This document shows, piece after piece, positions 53,704-61,367 of a stretch of DNA of 64,000 nt. Where the stretch lies: assembly GCF_016862935.1 (NCBI RefSeq), contig NZ_BONX01000004.1, positions 62,001 through 126,000 on the forward strand, given 5' to 3'. The position numbers and the translations under genes are program-made. Within the stretch, counting starts at the first letter, position 1; every line of letters begins with the position of its first letter. The stretch comes from Plantactinospora mayteni. Lineage in GTDB: Bacteria; Actinomycetota; Actinomycetes; Mycobacteriales; Micromonosporaceae. Under the pieces are notes generated by a model. It worked only from the letters and a program-made list of their open reading frames with translations, was not told the origin of the DNA and did no database searches.

Positions 53704-54753
53704 ATGGCGGGCAGGGGCACGGGGGTACTGGCCGTCGGGCGGGCGGTACCGCTACTGGTCCGCTGGGGAGTCTCCGCCGATGCCGATCTGGTCTACCGCT
53801 GCCTGGTCACCTTCGGTGCCCGGAGCGCCGGCGGCATCGCGGCCAGCCTCGGTCTCGCCGTACGCCGGGTCCGGGCCGCGCTGGACGAGTTGGAGGACGC
53901 CGGCGTGGTCGAGCCGACCGCCGCGCCGTCCGGCTTCGGTGTCGACGCGGCGACCTGGCAGGCGGCCGAGGTGGACGTGGCGGTGACGACTCTGCAACGC
54001 CGCGCCCTCCGGCGGCCCGCCCCGGTGACCGAGGCCACGGCCGGCCTGTTGCGGCCGGGTATGGTCCGCCCGTTTCCGGCCCGGCGGCTGCCGGACCGCG
54101 AGGCGACCCGTCGGCGCATCGCCGAACTGGTGGCGCTGGAGCGGGTCGAGCACCTGGCGATGAATCCGGAAGCGGTCTTCAGCACCGACGCCCTGGCGAT
54201 CGCCGCCCCGATGGACATCGCGCTGCTCCGGCGCCGGATCCGGCTGCGGTCGCTGGGCCGCGCACCGGCCGACGGCGACCGGTCGTCGCGGCACGCGACG
54301 GAGTTCGCCCGGTTGGGCGGGGAATACCGCGAGGCGCCCCGGCTGCCACACAAGCTGATGATCTTCGACCGCCGCGTCGCGCTGGTCGCCGTCGACCCGC
54401 ACGGCCTGCACCACGGTACGTGGGAGGTCGTCGAACCCGGGGCGGTCGAGTCGTTCGTCTCGCTGTTCGTCCGGCACTGGACGGACGCGACAGATCCACG
54501 GCGGAACGGAGTACCCGAGGTCGTGCTCACACCACGAGAGAAGGCACTCGTCGGACTGCTCGCCGAGGGTCACACCGACACCAGCGCCGCGAAGGAACTC
54601 GGCATCTCCACCCGCTCGGTCACCTACGCGCTGCGGTCGCTGATGGACCGGCTCGGCGTGGAGAACCGCTTCCAACTCGGCCTCGCCCTCGGCGCGATGC
54701 AGGCGGCGAGCCCACCGAGGAACACACCGCCTGTCGAGGGAGACCATCGATGA
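53704..54753 (+). CDS. LuxR-type regulator with N-terminal winged helix, 349 aa
   Basis: N-terminal residues 25-70 are TrmB/MarR-like (YRCLVTFGARSAGGIAASLGLAVRRVRAALDELEDAGVV). A middle domain of about 200 residues contains LMIFDRRVALVAVDP, seen in phospholipase-D-like sensor regions of this family. The C-terminus has the LuxR HTH LTPREKALVGLLAEGHTDTSAAKELGISTRSVTYAL. ATG at 53704 with GGAGGGAG upstream. Its stop overlaps the next gene (ATGA), which encodes a small secreted protein. Confidence 0.9.
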   Translation: MAGRGTGVLAVGRAVPLLVRWGVSADADLVYRCLVTFGARSAGGIAASLGLAVRRVRAALDELEDAGVVEPTAAPSGFGVDAATWQAAEVDVAVTTLQRRALRRPAPVTEATAGLLRPGMVRPFPARRLPDREATRRRIAELVALERVEHLAMNPEAVFSTDALAIAAPMDIALLRRRIRLRSLGRAPADGDRSSRHATEFARLGGEYREAPRLPHKLMIFDRRVALVAVDPHGLHHGTWEVVEPGAVESFVSLFVRHWTDATDPRRNGVPEVVLTPREKALVGLLAEGHTDTSAAKELGISTRSVTYALRSLMDRLGVENRFQLGLALGAMQAASPPRNTPPVEGDHR

Positions 54754-55265
54754 AACGCCTGGTGGCGGCGCTGGCCGCCGCTGTGATGACCGTACTCACC
54801 GCCGGGCCGGCGATGGCCGCCGTGCCGGTGTGGGAGCGGATTGACTGCACCTCCGGCACGATCGACGTGGCGGCACTGGACGCGACGAAGGAGGGTGACT
54901 TCCTCACCCTCGCGGGTCGGCTCGACTGCGTCGAGGTGAAGACGGGCGCCGCCTTCGGGTACGCCGTCTACGAGCCCGGTTTCTCGCAGGGCATCGTGTA
55001 CGGGTCGCACCTGCGGCCGTACGCGCCGGCCGGGGTCAGCCCGTTCTCGGACCGGAAGCAGGTGCCGGCCGGGCCGGTGGACTTCGCGATCTGCGTGGTC
55101 ACCGACTACCTGGTCCGGATCGAGTGCGTCCGAGTGGTGTGGGACCTGTTGGACCACGAACTCGACGCCCGACCGCTGGACACCAGCGACCCGCTGGTCG
55201 ACCGCATGGTCCGACTCGTCGCGCCGGACTGGGGACCCCGTCCGGTCTGCGGGACCTGCTGGTAG
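54750..55265 (+). CDS. Small secreted Cys-containing protein, 171 aa
   Basis: Signal peptide 1-24 (AMA cut). The mature protein has six cysteines (DCTSG, LDCVEV, AICVV, IECVRV, and CGTC at the C-terminus), probably in disulfides. I do not recognise the family. It is translationally coupled to the LuxR-type regulator, so regulator and exported product are made together. Confidence 0.82.
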   Translation: MKRLVAALAAAVMTVLTAGPAMAAVPVWERIDCTSGTIDVAALDATKEGDFLTLAGRLDCVEVKTGAAFGYAVYEPGFSQGIVYGSHLRPYAPAGVSPFSDRKQVPAGPVDFAICVVTDYLVRIECVRVVWDLLDHELDARPLDTSDPLVDRMVRLVAPDWGPRPVCGTCW

Positions 55266-55350
55266 CGCGCTCAGCACGCTCGTGCCCGCCCCGGGTCGGA
55301 CGGGGAGCATCAGCAGGCTGGCGTGGTCCTCCGGGGCGAGGAGGTTCCGG

Positions 55351-56247
55351 TCAGCGGGGTACCTCGTCGAAGTCGCGGATGACCTGGTCCAGGATCTGGA
55401 AGGTGTCCCTGAGCGGCGCGGCCTCGACGAACAGCCGGTTCACCGCCTCGAAGTAGCAGTCGACGTCCTCCCGCTTGTCGAGGTAGAGCGCGCTGGTCAA
55501 CTGCTCGATGTAGACCAGGTCGGCCAGCTCCTGCTGCGGGAAACGCAGGATGGTGAAGGCGCCACCGGCCGCGGCGTGCCCGCCGGCGGCAAGCGGGATC
55601 ACCTGTAGCTTCACGTTCGGCATCTTCGTGATGATGCCGATCAGCGCCTCGATCTGATCGCGCATCACCTGCGGGCCACCGACCGGGCGACGCAGCGCGG
55701 CCTCGTCCACCACCGCCCACAGCATCGGCGGATCCGGACGGCTGAGCAGCTGCTGTCGCTCCATCCGCAGCCGTACCCGGCGCGCGACCTCGGCCTCCCG
55801 GGCGGAACCGTGGCCGAGTCGCACCACCGCCCGGGCGTAGTCCTCCGTCTGGAGCAGCCCCGGGACGAACTGGACCTCGTAGGTCCGGATCAGCGTCGCC
55901 GTCGCCTCCAGTCCCAGATACCGCTGGAACCAGTTCGGCGTCACGTCGGCGTACGGATGCCACCAGCTCGACGTGTTGGCCTCGCGTACCCGCGCCAGCA
56001 GCGTCGCCCGCTCCTGCTCGTCGTGTACCCCGTAGAGGGACAGCAGGTCGAGCACGTCGCGTTCCTTGAAGCCGACCCGGCCCAGCTCCATCCGGCTGAT
56101 CTTCGACTCGGAGGCGCGGATCGGGTCGCCCGCTTCGGCCCTGGTCAGTCCCCGTTCTTCGCGCAGTCGTCGTAGTTGGGCCCCCACCAGGATCCGTACG
56201 GCCATCGGGCCGTCGCCGGGTCCGTCCGGCTGTGCTGATCCGGTCAT
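55351..56247 (-). CDS. XRE-family regulator with DUF5753 domain, 298 aa
   Basis: HTH at about 20-70 (LVGAQLRRLREERGLTRAEAGDPIRASESKISRMELGR), then DUF5753 with FVPGLLQTEDYARAV and QLTSALYLDKREDVDCYFEAVNRL. ATG at 56247 with GGAGGTG upstream. DUF5753 regulators are usually followed by a DUF397 gene; none is here. Confidence 0.93.
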   Translation of the reverse strand: MTGSAQPDGPGDGPMAVRILVGAQLRRLREERGLTRAEAGDPIRASESKISRMELGRVGFKERDVLDLLSLYGVHDEQERATLLARVREANTSSWWHPYADVTPNWFQRYLGLEATATLIRTYEVQFVPGLLQTEDYARAVVRLGHGSAREAEVARRVRLRMERQQLLSRPDPPMLWAVVDEAALRRPVGGPQVMRDQIEALIGIITKMPNVKLQVIPLAAGGHAAAGGAFTILRFPQQELADLVYIEQLTSALYLDKREDVDCYFEAVNRLFVEAAPLRDTFQILDQVIRDFDEVPR

Positions 56248-56722
56248 TCCCACACCTCCGGGTTGCTTCCCGACGCCAAGCATGCCATTGGGTCTTGGCC
56301 AGAGCTACCGGTCGGCCACTCTAGGCGATAAGGTGCCGGACGGGCTGATCTTGGGTCACCTCGGCCATTTCTCGATCTTCCGCAGGTCACGCCGTTGCCG
56401 CCGGGAGCCTGCCCGTCGCGGATGACGGGGCGGCACGGATCGAAACTTTTTCGGCGGCGGTGTCGCCATCGAGCCCGCTCCCGGTGCGTCGCAACCTAGG
56501 GGCTGTCTCGCGGATCTCTGGCGGGCTGCGGCGGGCCCAGACGGCGCCCGGCGGCGTTGGAGGTTCGTCCGGATACAACACCGGTATCCGGACAAACCTC
56601 CGCCTTGCCGGATCACCGCCTGGACTCCGCCTCGCTCCACCGAGATCCACGAGACAGCCCCCATCCCGCTCTCCGGTACCAGGTGCCGCTGCACGCCGCC
56701 CCGGTGCCATCACCGGCACGGG
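56248..56722. other. 475-bp interval with palindromic element
   Basis: Contains the XRE promoter on the left and the 163-bp palindromic element. I see no coding gene. Confidence 0.7.
56499..56661. mobile_element. MITE-like 163-bp palindromic element
   Basis: Outer arms 56499-56518 and 56642-56661 match in 19 of 20 bases (terminal GGGGCTGTCTCG/CGAGACAGCCCC). Inner arms 56559-56576 and 56584-56601 match in 17 of 18. Both pairs share the same centre at 56580, so the whole element is one long imperfect hairpin. There is no open frame of its own. The form suits a non-autonomous transposon relic (MITE); a target duplication is not clear. Confidence 0.65.
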
Positions 56723-57688
56723 TCACACGGTCAGCACGATCTTGCCGCGGGCGTGCACGGTCTCGACGAGTTCGATCGCCTCGGCGGTCTCCCGCAGCGG
56801 GTACGTCCGCTCGATCACCGGCGTGATCTCTCCCGCCGCGACGAGTCGGGCGAGCTGGTCCAGGTCGTCGGCTCGGGTGGTCGCGGTCAGCACGCGCAAC
56901 CGCTGGCGTACGAACGGTGCGGTCGCCACGACGGCGACGAGCAGGGGCAGCGGACCCAGCAGCGGCCCGCCGGTACCGGTCGAGCAGACGTACGTCCCGG
57001 TCGGGGTGAGCAGCCGGCGGGTGGCGGAGAGGCGCCGGCCGCCCGCGAGGTCGACGACGACGTCGAAGCGGTCCGGTCCCCGGGTGACGTCCTGGCGGGT
57101 GTAGTCGACCACGTGGTCGGCACCGAGCGAGCGGACCAGTTCGACGTTCCGGGTGCCGCACACGGCGGTCACCACCGCGCCGTGCCGCTTCGCCAGTTGC
57201 ACGGTGAAGGTGCCCACGCCGCCGGAGGCGCCGTTGACCAGTATGGACTGGCCGGGGCGCAGGTCGGCCCGGCGCATCGCCTGGAGTGCGGTGGTCGCCG
57301 CGATCGGCAGCGTGGCGGCCTGCTCGTCGGTCACCCCGGCGGGTCGCCGGGCCAGCCGGTCCACGGCAACCGCCGCGTACTCGGCGAATCCGCGCTGGTT
57401 CACCTCGCCGAAGACGGCGTCGCCGACCGCGAGGCGGGTCACGCCCGGCCCGACCGCCTGGACGGTCCCGGAGATGGCCCGGCCCAGCACCGTCCGGTTC
57501 GGGCGCCGGAGCCCGGTCGCGAGGCGGGCGGCGCGGGGCAGACCGTGCAGCCAGACCCGGTCACCGTGGTTGATCGATGCCGCGTGGACCCGGACGAGTA
57601 CCTCACCCTCGCCGGCGGCCGGCATGTCGACGTCGCCGTACCGCAGCACGCCGGGCGGGCCGTACTCGTCGTGGATGATCGCCTTCAT
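56723..57688 (-). CDS. MDR-family NAD(P)-dependent oxidoreductase (quinone-reductase-like), 321 aa
   Basis: Medium-chain dehydrogenase pattern: GEVLVRVHAASINHGDR, GVTDEQAATLPIAATTALQAMRRA and the cofactor loop ILVNGASGGVGTFTVQLAKRHGA. The zinc ligands of alcohol dehydrogenases are absent, so it is a quinone-reductase type. ATG at 57688 with GGAGA upstream. It is the last of three same-strand genes after PadR and the HAAS protein, separated by 155 bp. Confidence 0.93.
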   Translation of the reverse strand: MKAIIHDEYGPPGVLRYGDVDMPAAGEGEVLVRVHAASINHGDRVWLHGLPRAARLATGLRRPNRTVLGRAISGTVQAVGPGVTRLAVGDAVFGEVNQRGFAEYAAVAVDRLARRPAGVTDEQAATLPIAATTALQAMRRADLRPGQSILVNGASGGVGTFTVQLAKRHGAVVTAVCGTRNVELVRSLGADHVVDYTRQDVTRGPDRFDVVVDLAGGRRLSATRRLLTPTGTYVCSTGTGGPLLGPLPLLVAVVATAPFVRQRLRVLTATTRADDLDQLARLVAAGEITPVIERTYPLRETAEAIELVETVHARGKIVLTV

Positions 57689-57844
57689 GATGTCTCCCCG
57701 GTCGTCGGAGGGGTTTGCGGGCAGGGTTTGCGGGCAGGGTGCGGGTACGCGCGGGTGCGCGTGTCGAGGGTGGCGGGCGGCGGCGTACCCGATCGGTCGG
57801 AGCGCTCGCGGCGGTGTGCCGGCGGTTGCCGGTGGTGCGGGCGG

Positions 57845-58810
57845 TCAGCGGCGGCGGGCTTGGCCGGCGGCCTCGCCGATGGTGTGCAGGATCGTGAGGA
57901 CGGCGGCGACGACGAGGCCGGTGTTGATCCATCGGGGAGCGCCGGTCGACCAGCCGGCCGCCTCGACGAAGGCCGGACTGAGTACCCGGTCGGTGCTGGC
58001 CAGCCAGATCAGCATGGCCGGGCTGGCGAGGTTGACCAGGGCTCCGGTGATGCCCAGGGCGAGGTTCCACCGCAGGTAGTACTTCACGTACGCGAAGCCG
58101 AGGCTGACGACCGCGACCGCCAGGAAGGCGTACACGACGCCGGTCTCCCACAGCCAGGGCGAGAGGATGCCGACGGGTCGGCCGGCGGCGTCCCGCTCGA
58201 TGCTCAGTGCTGGCGACAGCAGGATGAAGCTGGTGAAGAGTACCAGCGCCGCGGTCTCGCCGATCAGCTCGACGTACCGGATGCGGCGGCTGGGTGGCTC
58301 CGGCAGCGCGGCGGGGGTCCACCGACCGGCCCGCCACCCGGCCGGGTGTCGCCGGTAGGCGACGCGTTCCACGATCGCGAAGGCGAGCGTCGTCCAGCAG
58401 GCGATGTGGACCGCGACGGTGACCGCCGTCCCGGCGGCGGTGCCGAGCACGCCGGCGACGGTGTCGCCCTGGACCGTCCGGAGCAGCGCCACGCCCACCA
58501 CGGCGGCCGGCAGCACGGTGGCGAGCAGGATCCGCAGCAGCCGGGTGTAGTCCACGAACAGCCCGGGCCCGATCAGGTACGCCGGGCGGTCCGCGTAACC
58601 GGCGGCCAGCCGGGCCGGGTCGCCGAGTGCGGTGAGGACCGCGACCTCCGCCTCGGCCGGGTCGGCTCCGGACTCGAGCCGCTCGTCGATCGCGTCGGCG
58701 ATCGAGGTACGCAGTTCCCGTTCGATGTCGGCGCGTTGCCGCCCGGGCAGCCGGCCGAGGGCCGCCGCCACGTAGCGGTCGGTGAGGGTACCGGGAGCGG
58801 TCGTGGTCAT
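57845..58810 (-). CDS. HAAS/permease-prefix domain membrane protein, 321 aa
   Basis: Residues 8-75 match the HAAS-type N-terminal domain (LTDRYVAAALGRLPGRQRADIERELRTSIADAIDERLESG ... GDPARLAAGYADRP). About seven membrane segments follow. The start overlaps the PadR stop (ATGA). PadR/HAAS pairs are common and PadR controls the membrane partner; function unknown. Confidence 0.88.
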   Translation of the reverse strand: MTTTAPGTLTDRYVAAALGRLPGRQRADIERELRTSIADAIDERLESGADPAEAEVAVLTALGDPARLAAGYADRPAYLIGPGLFVDYTRLLRILLATVLPAAVVGVALLRTVQGDTVAGVLGTAAGTAVTVAVHIACWTTLAFAIVERVAYRRHPAGWRAGRWTPAALPEPPSRRIRYVELIGETAALVLFTSFILLSPALSIERDAAGRPVGILSPWLWETGVVYAFLAVAVVSLGFAYVKYYLRWNLALGITGALVNLASPAMLIWLASTDRVLSPAFVEAAGWSTGAPRWINTGLVVAAVLTILHTIGEAAGQARRR

Positions 58811-59142
58811 AGCTCATCTCTCAGGGTGCGGAAGGCGGCGTCCAGCGTTTCCCAGTCCTGGCTCAGCAGCTCGGCGACGTCGAGCCCCTCGCCGCTGGTG
58901 CGGTAGAACTTGCGCGGCCGGGACTCCTCGGTGTTCCAGTCGCTGGTCAGCAGTCCCTGCTTCTCCAGGCGGCGCAGCAGCGGATAGAGCGTGTTGGCGT
59001 CGACGGCGAACCCTCGCCGGCCGAGCAGTTCCAGCAGGGCGTAGCCGTAGTTGGGCTTCTTGAGGATCAGCAGGCAGGCCAGCACGACGGTGCCCCGTCG
59101 TAGCTCCTGTAGATGCGTCGAGAGAAGCTCGTCGTCCGGCAT
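58807..59142 (-). CDS. PadR-family transcriptional regulator, 111 aa
   Basis: Winged helix LRRGTVVLACLLILKKPNYGYALLELLGRRGFAVDANTLYPLLRRLEKQGLLTSDW with the PadR signature. It is coupled to the HAAS protein gene and preceded by alternating CACAC/GTGTG half-sites. Confidence 0.95.
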   Translation of the reverse strand: MPDDELLSTHLQELRRGTVVLACLLILKKPNYGYALLELLGRRGFAVDANTLYPLLRRLEKQGLLTSDWNTEESRPRKFYRTSGEGLDVAELLSQDWETLDAAFRTLRDEL

Positions 59143-59146
59143 GGTT

Positions 59147-59170
59147 CACACGATACTGTGTGCCGCACAC
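59147..59170. promoter_or_regulatory. Candidate PadR operator
   Basis: CACAC (59147-59151), GTGTG (59158-59162), CACAC (59166-59170): two overlapping dyads with 6- and 3-base spacers, ending 5 bases before the PadR start on the minus strand. Fits autorepression. Confidence 0.6.
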
Positions 59171-59237
59171 TAATGCTAGGCCATACAACATCGCGTGGCC
59201 GGCACCCATTACCGGCCGGGCCGACGGGTACGCGAGA

Positions 59238-59615
59238 ATGCTCGGCGTGGGGGTATCGAGTGCGCGGTTCCTGCGGATGGTGGAGAGGCTCGCCGAGGTC
59301 GAGAGCGCCCAGACACGGGACTACACCTCGTACAGCGTCCGGGGCCGGCGCTTCGGCTACCACTGGCCCCGCACCAGCACGGTCGGGCTGAAGCAGACCC
59401 TGTCGGAGCAGGCGGCGCTGGTCGCCGAGCGGCCGGACGTCTTCGAGGTGCAGTTCACCTCCGGCGGCTTCGGCTGGGTCGTCGTGCACCTGGCCGGGAT
59501 CGACGCCGACGAACTCGCCGAACTGGTCTACGAAGGCTGGTGCCTCTCCGCGCCCGAGGAACTCGTCGACCGGCATCCGCTCACCCCGGCGCCGCCACCC
59601 GGAGCGGGCCGGTAG
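59238..59615 (+). CDS. MmcQ/YjbR-like protein, 125 aa
   Basis: Resembles the DUF419/MmcQ-YjbR fold (FLRMVERLAEVESAQTRDYTSYSVRGRRFGYHW ... LAGIDADELAELVYEGWCLSAPEELV), a CyaY-like small domain often called DNA-binding. ATG at 59238; ribosome site weak. Convergent with the GH30 gene, 24 bp between stops. Confidence 0.82.
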   Translation: MLGVGVSSARFLRMVERLAEVESAQTRDYTSYSVRGRRFGYHWPRTSTVGLKQTLSEQAALVAERPDVFEVQFTSGGFGWVVVHLAGIDADELAELVYEGWCLSAPEELVDRHPLTPAPPPGAGR

Positions 59616-59640
59616 CCGGCGACCGGCGGCTGCCCGGGGG

Positions 59641-61053
59641 TCAGCCCCGGCCGGGGCGCTTGCCGACCAGGGTGGTGAGCGAGCGGGGCGGAAGCTCGAC
59701 CGTGGTGTGCCGGCCCCACTCCGAGACGATGTCCGGAGACTTCTCCAGGTTGTGCGTGGAGTCGGTGAGGTAGGCCGTCGGCCGCTTCAGGTCGACTCCG
59801 GTACTGACGGTCGCGTTCGTGGTGTTGAGGATCTCCACGACCTCGGTGCCGTCGGCGTTCCGGTAGGCCGACACCTTCACCCCCTCCGGTGCGCCGTCGA
59901 TGCCGAGCCGGACCGCGCCGGGCCGGACGAACCGGCTGTACGCGGCGAAGGCGTAGAGCCGCGACGACACCCGGTACGCGTCGTTGGCGTCGTCGACCTG
60001 CATCAGCGCCGCCGTGCCGCCCCGGGACGAGCCGAGCCAGAAGATGAAGGCACTGCTGTTGGCGAGGGCCAGGGTGTCGTGGATGCGCTCGGCGATCGCG
60101 ATGCCGTCGGTACCCTTGCCGCTGTCCCACGCCTCGTTCCAGCCGTCCGCGACGCTCGACGGGGCCCACTCCGACATCCAGGTGGTCGCCTTGGTCGGCA
60201 GCGGGCGGTCCGAGGGGCTCGCGTAGCCGTGACCGGTGAAGAGGTCGACGTAGCGGCGGGCCACCGGATCCGCCTCGATCGCCTCGACGTAGGCGTCCGA
60301 CTGCTGCCAGCCGAACGAGTCGCAGCAGGCCACGTCCACGCCGGCCCGCCTGGCGATCGGGCCGAGCACCTTCACGAACTCGGCGGCCTGGGCCGGGGTG
60401 AACCGCATCGAGGCGTAGGACGCCGTCCAGTCCGGCTCGTTGGTGAAGCCCAGCTCGTCGAGCCTGATCCCCTCCTGCCGGTAGAACTTGGCGTACTGGA
60501 CGAGATAGCGCGCGTACGCCTCGCGCCAGTCACCGCTGGCGCAGGTGACACCCTGTAGACCGCAGAGGGCGCCGCCGTTGGTGTCGGTGCCGTTGTCCTT
60601 CATGTAGGCCGGCGCGCTCCAGGCGTCGGCGTAGAACCGGTCGACGCCGCGCTTGCGCGCCTCCTTGGCGTACCACACCTGGGCGCCGTCCCAGCCGTCC
60701 CAGCGGTAGTTCGGGGTGGCGTCCGGCCCGCCCGGGTCGGTCGGCTGGATGGAGAGCATCGAGTCGTACTGGTCGGTCGCCGAGGAGCCGATGCCGAGCC
60801 GCAGGATGCTCGGCGCCGCGCCGGTCTCCCGGTCGAGGAGCAGGTCGAGGGCCTCCTCGCGCTTCTGCGCGGAGAGGTTGTGCACCAGCGACGAGCGCTG
60901 GAAGGCGATGGAGTAGCCGAAGCCGTCGATGACCTGGTGCCGCTCGGTCCGGTCGACGCCGATCTCGGATCGTGGGCCGGCCGCCTGCGCCGGTGCACTC
61001 GTCAGGACGGTTGCCGCCACGACGGCGGTGACCAGGGTGGTGGATCGAAGCAC
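59641..61053 (-). CDS. Secreted GH30-type glycoside hydrolase, 470 aa
   Basis: Signal peptide 1-25 (AQA cut). The barrel opens with QVIDGFGYSIAFQRSS. Acid/base E206 lies in LGFTNEPDW and nucleophile E295 in TTWMSEWAPSS, the GH30 pattern (glucanase, xylanase or galactanase). A beta-sandwich follows at the C-terminus. GTG at 61053 with AAGGAGAG upstream. Divergent from a LacI-type regulator that probably controls it. Confidence 0.92.
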   Translation of the reverse strand: MLRSTTLVTAVVAATVLTSAPAQAAGPRSEIGVDRTERHQVIDGFGYSIAFQRSSLVHNLSAQKREEALDLLLDRETGAAPSILRLGIGSSATDQYDSMLSIQPTDPGGPDATPNYRWDGWDGAQVWYAKEARKRGVDRFYADAWSAPAYMKDNGTDTNGGALCGLQGVTCASGDWREAYARYLVQYAKFYRQEGIRLDELGFTNEPDWTASYASMRFTPAQAAEFVKVLGPIARRAGVDVACCDSFGWQQSDAYVEAIEADPVARRYVDLFTGHGYASPSDRPLPTKATTWMSEWAPSSVADGWNEAWDSGKGTDGIAIAERIHDTLALANSSAFIFWLGSSRGGTAALMQVDDANDAYRVSSRLYAFAAYSRFVRPGAVRLGIDGAPEGVKVSAYRNADGTEVVEILNTTNATVSTGVDLKRPTAYLTDSTHNLEKSPDIVSEWGRHTTVELPPRSLTTLVGKRPGRG

Positions 61054-61367
61054 GAGACTCTCCTTGGCACGGTCGCGCCGCTCGCCGGCCGCCCGGACTG
61101 CCCGTCCACTCGATCGCGTCCGGCCTGAAACATTTAGCAGTATGAGTCGAAAAGGTTCGGGTGACAAGCCCATCGGCGCATCGGCCGGCTTCGGCATCCA
61201 ATCGTCACGACGAATGCGGCCCTCTTGCCGTGTCCGCCAGTTCTGCGACGATCCGGCCACCACGACTCCGGCGACGTGGCAGCCCATTGGCGTATGCCGA
61301 CGCGTGTGGAGCAATTCGTGGAGCTATTTGCGTCAGTCAAGGAGCCAGTTTCCGCTAGCCTGGCTCC
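61054..61367. other. 314-bp divergent control region
   Basis: Carries the promoters of the GH30 and LacI-type genes. A dyad TCGTC-AC-GACGA at 61202-61213 is a candidate operator. No gene seen. Confidence 0.65.
61202..61213. promoter_or_regulatory. Dyad between GH30 and LacI-type genes
   Basis: TCGTCACGACGA, perfect 5-bp arms, near the middle of the divergent region. Confidence 0.45.

Noticed and set aside
56753-58906. Long plus-strand frame across MDR and HAAS genes
   Set aside because: Shadow of two well-supported minus-strand genes; no motif.
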